Positions 22,945 to 34,900 of a DNA stretch of 64,000 nucleotides are shown here, piece after piece. Origin of the DNA: Drosophila pseudoobscura (Eukaryota; Arthropoda; Insecta; Diptera; Drosophilidae); the NCBI RefSeq assembly GCF_009870125.1, contig NC_046683.1, positions 59,907,869 to 59,971,868 on the forward strand, written 5' to 3'. The translations under genes were made by a program, and so were the position numbers. How positions within the stretch are numbered: the stretch's first letter is position 1; each line of letters starts with the position of its first letter. The notes beneath the pieces are model-generated. The model was not told the origin of the DNA. It saw only the letters and a list, made by a program, of their open reading frames with translations, and did no database searches.

Positions 22945-24803
22945 GTGGAGGTGGAGCAGGCGCCCAGCAGAACATCCCATCCCACCACAACTTCCCCCCT
23001 TCCCATCAGAAATTGACAGTTAGTACTATGACGTATATGGAAAGTGGATTTGGATTCGGATTCGGATGCGGATTCGGAGTAAGCAGGAGGACGAGCAGAA
23101 GGAGCAGTACGAGCAAGAGCACACAGCATGGGTGTGCGTGGGGTGTTGTTTTTGTTAAAGAGAGCGCGCAAGGATCGCGCTGTGATTAGAATGATGATAA
23201 GGAGGGACAATGAGGCAAGGAGAGCGTTCTTTTTGGATACTAACTACATTTAGGTACTACTACTAAAGTCGGCGAGCTACACGCAGACACATGCTATAGC
23301 TATTCTATATACACACCTAGAGAGATAGAGAGCGTTCGCAAGCAGCCGAAACTTATCCGTGTTTATGTATAAATATCATACTACACTCTACACTTATATT
23401 TTACATAGGAAAAAATGGTCTATACAATTTAGTTCAAATGTACACGCAACACTTTCATTTTATTTTACCCATATTTAACCTTAACCCGCTACAACAGACA
23501 ACAGACACCGTTAAGCTAAGGAAGTTCTGTATTCGAGATGTAGATCTTAATGTAAAATATATTACATAAAAACGTGCCGTGTTTGGGCGACGTTCCCTCA
23601 ACGTAAACCTCAACCACAAACTCCCAAACCCAGTTGCAACCCAGGGCCGGGCCTATCCTAATATATCATTTAGTTTCCCCGATAAGCAACAGATGTAATT
23701 ACGAAAGCCTCCAATCCCTACTCATGATTGATTGTTGTCCAGGAGCAGTCCTTGTTTTTGTCAGTTACGAACATACAATATATATTCGGTAGGCATAGGC
23801 ATGTAGGGACGATAGGCGACGTTAGTTTTTGGGACAGCCACAGCAACCGCAACTTCGACTGCAACGTAGCAGGCAACACAAATTCAAATGAAAATGAAAT
23901 GTAAATTATAAAGTAAACTAGAATATTAAAGAATAAACCATAGAAACCATTAATGTACGTATGAAAAGGTTTCCACAGCACCATGAAAAGTGTCCCCCGA
24001 CTTTGGGAATAACTTTCTCGCATAGCCAATTTATATTTATATTTGGAGCTCTACTCTTTTGTTGCATCCCGCCAGGAATTGAATTGGTTCCATATCTGAA
24101 TATGTTCAACATTCAATATAAACTAAACTAAAATGAAACAAAAACCGAAACAAAAGCCTAAACTGAAATGAATAACGCGTACTGAGAAGCTAAACGCTGC
24201 CACAATAAATGTAGATCCAGAGAGGAGATCTAAGAACAATAGATTATACGAATTATGTACTTTGATTATATTCTGTTTTCAGTTGTGTTTCCCCCCTTTA
24301 TTTTCCATCTGAACCATCGTTTATGTTTTCTTTTCTTTGCATGAAAATGAAGAGAGTAAAAATGAAATATATACTATAAAGAAAAAGATAACGAAAATTA
24401 CGATGTCAAATATAATCAAAAGGTGCTTTGAATTGTTTAAAAAGACAAGACAACTACAAAATAAAATAAAATTAAACAAAACGAAAACAAAACAAAAAAA
24501 AAAAACAGAAATAAACCCAAAAGAAAAAAAAAGGAAACGAAAAACTATTGAAAACGAAAGCAACTAAAACCTAAAACATTACTTATAATGGTTATGAAAG
24601 AATATTTATATAAACTAAAAGTAAATACCTCAGAAGCAATTATTTTTGTTACAAGCAGCTGATAAAAAGGGAGCAGGAAGTGCAGAGTGCGGGGTGCAAA
24701 GTGCGAAGTGAAGCGAAGCGAATAAAGAACTTAACAAATGATGAAAACTACCAACTAAAGTACAGAAAATGAAAACTATTAAAAGATAATAATAAGGAAT
24801 CAG

Positions 24804-24840
24804 AAAGGAGAGAGATGGAGAGAGAGATAGAGAGAGGAAA
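24804..24840 (+). repeat. GA-rich tract 1
   Basis: A nearly pure purine run of GA dinucleotides with GATG and GATA interruptions in the S6k 3' region. It is a candidate GAGA-factor, CLAMP or MSL recognition sequence; function is inferred. Confidence 0.55.
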
Positions 24841-25360
24841 GCAGAGATATTTGTATGAAGATACATTAATAATGCAAATCAAGTACGAGTATATATAAAT
24901 ACATATATTTTATTCATTGTACAACTTATTTACTTGTGTGTTTTGGTTTTGTTTACTGCTAAATGTACTACATATTTTGTATTTCATTAAACAATCTTTT
25001 TTTTTCTATATACATAGGTATGTTGTATAAGAAGAAGGGAGGGCACACCCGTAGAAGGGGATAAGTAGCTTTCTCTGAAAAAACAATGTGCTAAAGCTAA
25101 GAAATGAAATGTGTAATATAAAAGAGCAAACCAGGAAGAATTAACTATCGAAAAAATAATCAAGAATGACGAAACACTGCCTACACTCGAGAGGAAGCCA
25201 CAAGCAACCACAAACTAGCAACAAATTACCAATTACAATAAATAACAAATACAAATAATAACAAATTGCAAATTTAAAGAATTTAAACAAGACCCGAACC
25301 AAGGGCGAAACCTAAGAGCAACAGAGAAAGAAACAGAAAACGATAAAGAGCGAGATAGGC

Positions 25361-25402
25361 ATAGAGAAAGAGACACAGAGAGAGAGAGAAAGAGGGAGAG
25401 AG
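25361..25402 (+). repeat. GA-rich tract 2
   Basis: A second GA-dinucleotide run (AGAGAGAGAGAAAGAGGGAG type) about 540 bases after the first. Same possible roles. Confidence 0.55.
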
Positions 25403-26010
25403 CAACCACAGTTCGTATTCGTAGATAGCCAAGTAAAACAATTGTCGATCGCCCTTGGGAGACCTATTCACTATTCTGGCGCTGCCGGGGTTCAATAGTA
25501 GCATCAGCATAGCATACAATAACTAAGCAGATCTGTACAGTCCAGATGAAATGAACCGTGTAATTAACCAACTGCAAGCAATGTACTTAGTGGTTGACTA
25601 GCAAGAAGAGTACTCCAAAGAGGAGAATAGAATTTCAAAGTTCACTGTTAATAAACCATAACGAAAACAGACACGACAGTTTGTAGTGGATGTGGATGTA
25701 GATGTCTAATTGCATACATTACCAAAATAATAATAGCAGAGCAGACGAAAGAAAGAGTTCTGGAAACGCCTCCACAAGCCATAGATCGTTAAAGCCAAAC
25801 GAAACCCGAAACAAGGAAATCCAAAAAGTGAAACATAACATAAAAATAAAAGAGTAATGAAGAACATGCGATCAAGAGATCCGATCCTAGTTAATTAAAT
25901 TGTACATTCAGCTGTAAGAGCAATGCGTATATAGTACGGATATATGTATATGATGTATATGTATATGCAAATGTGTATCGTAATATATTAAAACTTAATT
26001 TTACAAAAAA

Positions 26011-27012
26011 AAAAAACAAACAAGATAGACTGCTTGCTTTTTGGGGGGATTGATAGTGGTCATAAAATTGTCAAGGTGGCCTAGTTTAAGGACAACTGTG
26101 AGGAACAACTCAAAACTTTAAACTCCATTATGCTTTTTAAATCACCCATTCTTAGGCTCCAAAGCTGCTTGGCTAGTTGAAATGGTAAATCAAATAAATT
26201 ATCATTGACAGGGGTTTTTTTTTAGCCACGCCCATCGCAGCAAGTCACGCAATGTCCATTGATTAGCATAATTAATGCCAAAAACTTTGCAATCATGTGC
26301 AAAGTATCAAGAAACTGCCAAAAACCGAAGCGAAAATCAGCAAAAGCGAAAGTATGTTAGCATAAATCGATCAATAGGAGCAGCAGGAGAAGGCCCCAAG
26401 GCTCTCTATGGGTTTGGGGGTCCGTACCTACTCCGATGGCGGCGTCACAGGTATAAACCTATTTATAAACATGCTGTAAGACGAGACCACAAGGAACAGG
26501 ACTAGGCCCCCGGCTGGGAGGCTCGTTCGCTTCTTGGTTGCGTTTCCTTCTGTGCCAAATTCAGTGGAGTGACTGCCAGGTGACACACGGCACAAGCGCA
26601 ATAGCTGCATGACTTCTTCTCCAGAGACAAGGAGGAGCAGCTGGGACCTGGGGTATGGGGTATGGGCAGGGGCAACATAACAATAAATACCGCTAGGCAA
26701 CCGTAAATTCCTTAGCATGAATCGATTTAACGAACCCCGTGGGAGAGACTAGGAACCCAATTGCAAGTCGAGTCGAGAGTCTAGTCCGACTCAGAATCAG
26801 ATTCAGGCAGGTACAGATTTTTTTCTTTCTCAGAAACAAAGTGTGCCAGTTAAAGGCAGTCGAATCGATTCGAATATTGTTGTCATATCCTTATTACTGT
26901 AATCGTAGTCCCCCAAAACCTATTCTCAATCAAAAGTTGCAAAAAAATTTCATAAAGCGAACAATCAACTATATTTCTTACGCAATCTTTGCTGCACAGA
27001 GCATCGTTCACC
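26011..27012 (+). other. Intergenic DNA before the tektin gene
   Basis: No supported coding region. The last 60 or so bases are probably the tektin 5' UTR (ends TTCACC before ATG). No clear promoter motif recognised. Confidence 0.45.
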
Positions 27013-28414
27013 ATGTTGCCCAATCTGAAGGCACGTCGCATCACTGGCATGCAGTTGGCAGGCAAGCATCTGGGTCCCGTGGCCAAGTGCCCGCCCCGCT
27101 ACTCCGAGGAGGACTGGGACTACAACAACAAGATCAAGTTTAGGATTACCTGCGACCAGGAGAAGCTGGCCGAGCGCATTGTCGAGTGAGTATCTTTAGT
27201 ATCTTTAGGGATGGAATGCCATTTCCACAACTTTTTCCCAACCCAGGGAATCGCGTCGCGTGGTTGACGAGACGAAGGACACCACCAAGAACTGGCAGCG
27301 CGAAGTAGAGCACCACATGCGCGAGCGCACCAGCGAGATCCGCTTCCTGGTGGACGAACTGAATCGCCAGAAGAAGACGGCCATGCTGGAGGACGAGGCC
27401 CTGAACACATATCGCAATAGGGTGCTGAATGCCATCGAGTTCCTTAAGGAGAAGTCTCTAGCCATTTGCAAGCAGTGCCTGATTCTTCGCGAGGGCCGCA
27501 TCGGGGTCGATCTTTGCGATGATGAGGTGGATCGCTCGCTGCGCCGCGAGCTGAAGGTGATCAAGGGCTGTCAGGGGCTAGCCGATGCCGCTCTAAAAGA
27601 GGCCGAGGAGCAGATTCGCAAGCTACGCGCAGCTATCTATCTGCTGGACCAGGATCTGGCCGCCAAGGACAAATCTCTGGCCATTGATGAGAAGAATCTC
27701 AAGCTGAAGGAGTTCCAGCATGACCTCGGCAAGGGTCAGGACTTATCCAAGTCGCACTGGTAGGTTACGTTACCACTAATCAGTTTAATCACTAATCAGT
27801 AGGGTTTCTGTATTCCCTTTGATTTATTTCCCAGCCAATTCTCCTTGACCGAATGGCAGGCACAGACCTACGAGAACCTGGAGGCCAATGCCAAGGCCCT
27901 GGTCTCGGCCGGCCAGCTGCGCGCCTACATTGATCTGCTTCTAAAGCAGGTCTGCGAGGACATGCAGAACCAGACGGACCGCACTAACGAAGCCTTCGAG
28001 CGGCGCATTGCTGAGACGAAGCACGTGAAGCAGTGCCTGGAGAACAAGCACAAGGACACCATGGACCACATTCACCAGGTGCAGCGCAACATGACCGATC
28101 TGGAGAAGGAGATGATGGACAAGCAGCGCGCCATTACTCTCTGTCAGACGCGACTCAGCAATCGCGCCCATCGCCCGGGACTGGAGCTGACTTGCGACAT
28201 GGTCCAGGATGCGCTCTACAACGAGTTGCAGGCCCTGAAGGCCTCCGTCTGCAAGCTGAATCAGAAGCTGAACGAGAACAAGGCATCAATGCGTTACTTG
28301 ATGCATGTCCAGGTCATGCAGGAAGAGGAGATAAATATAAAGGCGAACACTTGCAAGATCGACGAGGTGGATTGCATGACCTTACGCCAGGCACTTAAAT
28401 ACCAATCGTTCTAG
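27013..28414 (+). CDS. Tektin-C: Tektin, axonemal microtubule filament protein
   Basis: Three exons (27013-27185, 27247-27759, 27835-28414) give 421 residues, normal for a tektin. The protein is almost entirely alpha-helical coiled coil, rich in Glu, Lys, Gln and Leu. Near the C-terminal third is RPGLELTCD, a variant of the tektin signature RPNVELCRD, followed by DALYNELQALKASVCKLNQKL. Tektins form filaments inside doublet microtubules of cilia and flagella, so in flies expression is expected mainly in testis and ciliated sensory neurons. From memory, Tektin-C neighbours Bre1 in D. melanogaster, and I use that symbol on synteny. The start follows TTCACC and opens MLPNLKARRITGMQLAGKHL. A poly(A) signal is at 28511-28516. 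Here a 26-kb satellite block separates it from Bre1. Confidence 0.9.
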
Positions 28415-28980
28415 GCAACCATCTTCCACTAGTAGTCCAGCCACATATACACAAACAACTATTAATCAAATTATATGCATACGCATTTCGTGTTCAATTC
28501 AAAATTAATTAATAAATTGAAATTCACTTTCGATTTCAAGCTAGAATCAACAAAGAAATTTGAATTACAATTTTAAAGTAGGTATTTCTTTGGTATTATT
28601 TCGCCTACACTTGTATCGGTTGGACGTGAAGTTTTGAGTATGACATCTGGATTAATGTGACATAAGACTCTGTTAACTGAATAATTGCAAAAACAGAGAT
28701 AGCTTTATGGGAAAAGCATGCAGTGAGAGCGAGAGGTACATATATGCTGTGCGCACTTGTTGACGTCCCTTTGCAAAATTACACAAAACACAGAAAAAAT
28801 TCTACGCATTTTTTGACAATGACTGGGGAACCCTGTTGAAAGTTAATTGAAAATCAATGATCTAGCTTCCAATAAAGATTGCGAATTGTTCATTCCTCTT
28901 GAAAGCATATTTCATAATATATTTCCACGGAATAGTGGCCCAAAGCCTTAACCTTCACTTTTCCGTGTCCTGTGCCACTT
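28415..28980 (+). other. Tektin 3' UTR and unique DNA bordering the satellite
   Basis: AT-rich sequence with AATAAA at 28511-28516. No gene seen. Similarity to the satellite unit starts at about 28981 (CTTGTCCTGGGAAAGTGGGT). Confidence 0.6.
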
Positions 28981-31900
28981 GTCCTGGGAAAGTGGGTCCT
29001 TCACCGATCTGGCCGTATTTGTCTAAAATATAGCCTTCCGAAAAATCGGATTTGCGTGTCATTTAGAGACTGTTTTTTTCTTATATCTCTGAAATACGGT
29101 AGCCGATCTGGGAGCGGCACGTCTCTCCGTGATCGGGAGAGTCCTGCCAATCGACTGCCACCAGAAAAAGGGACATCCACTTTTTCACGATTTTCGCAAA
29201 AAATCATGATGGTTACATCATTAAATTTGCCAAAAATCGGCCTCATTTTCGTAGTCGAGACTTTGATGCCGTTCGACAGTCTGGATACTCGCGATCCTGG
29301 GAAAGTAGGTCCTTCACCGATCGGGCTCTATTTGTATGAGATATAGCCTTCCGAAGATTGACATATCATGAAAATACTGGTTTCTTCTGCACGCTATATC
29401 TCTGCTAAACGGCAGCCGATCTGGGAGCGGCACGGCTCTCCGTGATCGGGAGAGTCCTGATAACCGATTGACACCAGAAAAAGGGCCATCCACTTTTTCA
29501 CGATTTTCGCAAAAAATCATGATGTAACCATCATTAAATTTGCCAAAAATCGGCCTCATTTTCGTAGTCGAGACTTTGATGCCGTTCGACAGTCTGGATA
29601 CTCGCGATCCTGGGAAAGTAGGTCCTTCACCGATCGGGCTCTATTTGTATGAGATATAGCCTTCCGAAGATTGACATATCATGAAAATACTGGTTTCTTC
29701 TGCACGCTATATCTCTGCAATACGGCAGCCGATCTGGGAGCGGCACGTCTCTCCGTGATCGGGAGAGTCCTGCCAACCGATTGACACCAGAAAAAGGGCC
29801 ATCCACTTTTTCACGATTTTCGCAAAAAATCATGATGGTTACATCATTAAATTTGCCAAAAATCGGCCTCATTTTGGTAGTCGAGACTTTGATGCCGTTC
29901 GACAGTCTGGATACTCGCTATCCTGGGAAAGTAGGTCCTTCACCGATCGGGCCCTATTTGTTTGAGATATAGCCTTCCGAAGATTGACATATCATGAAAA
30001 TACTGGTTTCTTCTGCACGCTATATCTCTGCAATACGGCAGCCGATCTGGGAGCGGCACGTCTCTCCGTGATCGGGAGAGTCCTGCCAAACGATTGACAC
30101 CAGAAAAAGGAAAGTAGGTCCTTCACCGATCGGGCCCTATTTGTATGAGATAAAGCCTTCCGAAGATTGACATATCATGAAAATACTGGTTTCTTCTGCA
30201 CGCTATATCTCTGCTAAACGGCAGCCGATCTGGGAGCGGCACGGCTCTCCGTGATCGGGAGAGTCCTGATAACCGATTGACACCAGAAAAAGGAAAGTAG
30301 GTCCTTCACCGATCGGGCCCTATTTGTATGAGATATAGCCTTCCGAAGATTGACATATCATGAAAATACTGGTTTCTTCTGCACGCTATATCTCTGCTAA
30401 ACGGCAGCCGATCTGGGAGCGGCACGGCTCTCCGTGATCGGGAGAGTCCTGATAACCGATTGACACCAGAAAAAGGGACATCCACTTTTTCACGATTTTC
30501 GCAAAATATCATGATGTAACCATCATTAAATTTGCCAAAAATCGGCCTCATTTTGGTAGTCGAGACTTTGATGCCGTTCGACAGTCTGGATCCTCACGAT
30601 CCTGGGAAAGTAGGTCCTTCACCGATCGGGCCCTATTTGTATGAGATATAGCTTTCCGAAGATTGACATATCATGAAAATACTGGTTTCTTCTGCACGCT
30701 ATATCTCTGCAATACGGCAGCCGATCTGGGAGCGGCACGTCTCTCCGTGATCGGGAGAGTCCTGCCAAACGATTGACACCAGAAAAAGGAAAGTAGGTCC
30801 TTCACCGATCGGGCCCTATTTGTATGAGATATAGCCTTCCGAAGATTGACATTTCATGAAAATACTGGTTTAATCTGCACGCTATATCTCTGCAATACGG
30901 CAGCCGATCTGGGAGCGGCACGTCTCTCCGTGATCGGGAGAGTCCTGCCAAACGATTGACACCAGAAAAAGGGACATCCACTTTTTCACGATTTTCGCAA
31001 AAAATCATGATGGTTACATCATTAAATTTGCCAAAAATCGGCCTCATTTTGGTAGTCGAGACTTTGATGCCGTTCGACAGTCTGGATACTCGCGATCCTG
31101 GGAAAGTAGGTCCTTCACCGATCGGGCCCTATTTGTTTGAGATATAGCCTTCCGAAGATTGACATATCATGAAAATACTGGTTTCTTCTGCACGCTATAT
31201 CTCTGCTAAACGGCAGCCGATCTGGGAGCGGCACGGCTCTCCGTGATCGGGAGAGTCCTGATAACCGATTGACACCAGAAAAAGGAAAGTAGGTCCTTCA
31301 CCGATCGGGCCCTATTTGTATGAGATATAGCCTTCCGAAGATTGACATATCATGAAAATACTGGTTTCTTCTGCACGCTATATCTCTGCTAAACGGCAGC
31401 CGATCTGGGAGCGGCACGGCTCTCCGTGATCGGGAGAGTCCTGATAACCGATTGACACCAGAAAAAGGGACATCCACTTTTTCACGATTTTCGCAAAATA
31501 TCATGATGTAACCATCATTAAATTTGCCAAAAATCGGCCTCATTTTGGTAGTCGAGACTTTGATGCCGTTCGACAGTCTGGATCCTCACGATCCTGGGAA
31601 AGTAGGTCCTTCACCGATCGGGCCCTATTTGTATGAGATATAGCTTTCCGAAGATTGACATATCATGAAAATACTGGTTTCTTCTGCACGCTATATCTCT
31701 GCAATACGGCAGCCGATCTGGGAGCGGCACGTCTCTCCGTGATCGGGAGAGTCCTGCCAAACGATTGACACCAGAAAAAGGAAAGTAGGTCCTTCACCGA
31801 TCGGGCCCTATTTGTATGAGATATAGCCTTCCGAAGATTGACATTTCATGAAAATACTGGTTTAATCTGCACGCTATATCTCTGCAATACGGCAGCCGAT

Positions 31901-34900
31901 CTGGGAGCGGCACGTCTCTCCGTGATCGGGAGAGTCCTGCCAAACGATTGACACCAGAAAAAGGGACATCCACTTTTTCACGATTTTCGCAAAAAATCAT
32001 GATGGTTACATCATTAAATTTGCCAAAAATCGGCCTCATTTTGGTAGTCGAGACTTTGATGCCGTTCGACAGTCTGGATACTCGCGATCCTGGGAAAGTA
32101 GGTCCTTCACCGATCGGGCCCTATTTGTTTGAGATATAGCCTTCCGAAGATTGACATATCATGAAAATACTGGTTTCTTCTGCACGCTATATCTCTGCTA
32201 AACGGCAGCCGATCTGGGAGCGGCACGGCTCTCCGTGATCGGGAGAGTCCTGCCAAACGATTGACACTAGAAAAAGGAAAGTAGGTCCTTCACCGATCGG
32301 GCCCTATTTGTATGAGATATAGCCTTCCGAAGATTGACATATCATGAAAATACTGGTTTCTTCTGCACGCTATATCTCTGCTAAACGGCAGCCGATCTGG
32401 GAGCGGCACGGCTCTCCGTGATCGGGAGAGTCCTGATAACCGATTGACACCAGAAAAAGAGACATCCACTTTTTCACGATTTTCGCAAAAAATCATGATG
32501 TAACCATCATTAAATTTGCCAAAAATCGGCCTCATTTTGGTAGTCGACACTTTGATGCCGTTCGACAGTCTGGATCCTCACGATCCTGGGAAAGTAGGTC
32601 CTTCACCGATCGGGCCCTATTTGTATGAGATATAGCTTTCCGAAGATTGACATATCATGAAAATACTGGGTTCTTCTGCACGCTATATCTCTGCAATACG
32701 GCAGCCGATCTGGGAGCGGCACGTCTCTCCGTGATCGGGAGAGTCCTGCCAAACGATTGACACCAGAAAAAGGAAAGTAGGTCCTTCACCGATCGGGCCC
32801 TATTTGTATGAGATATAGCCTTCCGAAGATAGACATTTCATGAAAATACTGGTTTCTTCTGCACGCTATATCTCTGCAATACGGCAGCCGATCTGGGAGC
32901 GGCACGTCTCTCCGTGATCGGGAGAGTCCTGCCAAACGATTGACACCAGAAAAAGGAAAGTAGGTCCTTCACCGATCGGGCCCTATTTGTATGAGATATA
33001 GCCTTCCGAAGATTGACATTTCATGAAAATACTGGTTTAATCTGCACGCTATATCTCTGCAATACGGCAGCCGATCTGGGAGCGGCACGTCTCTCCGTGA
33101 TCGGGAGAGTCCTGCCAACCGATTGACACCAGAAAAAGGGACATCCACTTTTTCACGATTTTCGCAAAAAATCATGATGGTTACATCATTAAAGTTGCCA
33201 AAAATCGGCCTCATTTTGGTAGTCGAGACTTTGATGCCGTTCGACAGTCTGGATACTCGCGATCCTGGGAAAGTAGGTCCTTCACCGATCGGGCCCTATT
33301 TGTTTGAGATATAGCCTTCCGAAGATTGACATATCATGAAAATACTGGTTTCTTCTGCACGCTATATCTCTGCAATACGGCAGCCGATCTGGGAGCGGCA
33401 CGTCTCTCCGTGATCGGGAGAGTCCTGCCAACGATTGACACCAGAAAAAGGAAAGTAGGTCCTTCACCGATCGGGCCCTATTTGTATGAGATATAGCCTT
33501 CCGAAGATTGACATATCATGAAAATACTGGTTTCTTCTGCACGCTATATCTCTGCAATACGGCAGCCGATCTGGGAGCGGCACGTCTCTCCGTGATCGGG
33601 AGAGTCCTGCCAAACGATTGACACCAGAAAAAGGAAAGTAGGTCCTTCACCGATCGGGCCCTATTTGTATGAGATATAGCCTTCCGAAGATTGACATATC
33701 ATGAAAATACTGGTTTCTTCTGCACGCTATATCTCTGCTAAACGGCAGCCGATCTGGGAGCGGCACGGCTCTCCGTGATCGGGAGAGTCCTGATAACCGA
33801 TTGACACCAGAAAAAGGAAAGTAGGTCCTTCACCGATCGGGCCCTATTTGTATGAGATATAGCCTTCCGAAGATTGACATATCATGAAAATACTGGTTTC
33901 TTCTGCACGCTATATCTCTGCTAAACGGCAGCCGATCTGGGAGCGGCACGGCTCTCCGTGATCGGGAGAGTCCTGATAACCGATTGACACCAGAAAAAGG
34001 GCCATCCACTTTTTCACGATTTTCGCAAAAAATCATGATGTAACCATCATTAAATTTGCCAAAAATCGGCCTCATTTTGGTAGTCGAGACTTTGATGCCG
34101 TCCGACAGTCTGGATCCTCACGATCCTGGGAAAGTAGGTCCCTCACCGATCGGGCCCTATTTGTATGAGATATAGCCTTCCGAAGATTGACATATCATGA
34201 AAATACTGGTTTCTTCTGCACGCTATATCTCTGCAATACGGCAGCCGATCTGGGAGCGGCACGTCTCTCCGTGATCGGGAGAGTCCTGATAACCGATTGA
34301 CACCAGAAAAAGGGACATCCACTTTTTCACGATTTTCGCAAAAAATCATGATGTAACCATCATTAAATTTGCCAAAAATCGGCCTCATTTTGGTAGTCGA
34401 GACTTTGATGCCGTCCGACAGTCTGGATCCTCACGATCCTGGGAAAGTAGGTCCTTCACCGATCGGGCCCTATTTGTATGAGATATAGCTTTCCGAAGAT
34501 TGACATATCATGAAAATACTGGTTTCTTCTGCACGCTATATCTCTGCAATACGGCAGCCGATCTGGGAGCGGCACATCTCTCCGTGATCGGGAGAGTCCT
34601 GCCAAACGATTGACACCAGAAAAAGGAAAGTAGGTCCTTCACCGATCGGGCCCTATTTGTATGAGATATAGCCTTCCGAAGATTGACATTTCATGAAAAT
34701 ACTGGTTTCTTCTGCACGCTATATCTCTGCAATACGGCAGCCGATCTGGGAGCGGCACGTCTCCCCGTGATCGGGAGAAACCTGCCAAACGATTGACACC
34801 AGAAAAAGGAAAGTAGGTCCTTCACCGATCGGGCCCTATTTGTATGAGATATAGCCTTCCGAAGATTGACATTTCATGAAAATACTGGTTTAATCTGCAC

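Larger units (their letters stand above)
22945..26010 (+). other. S6k 3' UTR and downstream region
   Basis: About 3 kb of AT-rich, A-tract-rich sequence without a supported coding region. It ends near an A-run at 26007-26018 preceded by ATTAAA-like signals. The true 3' end of S6k cannot be fixed from sequence because several AATAAA hexamers occur. Confidence 0.45.
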
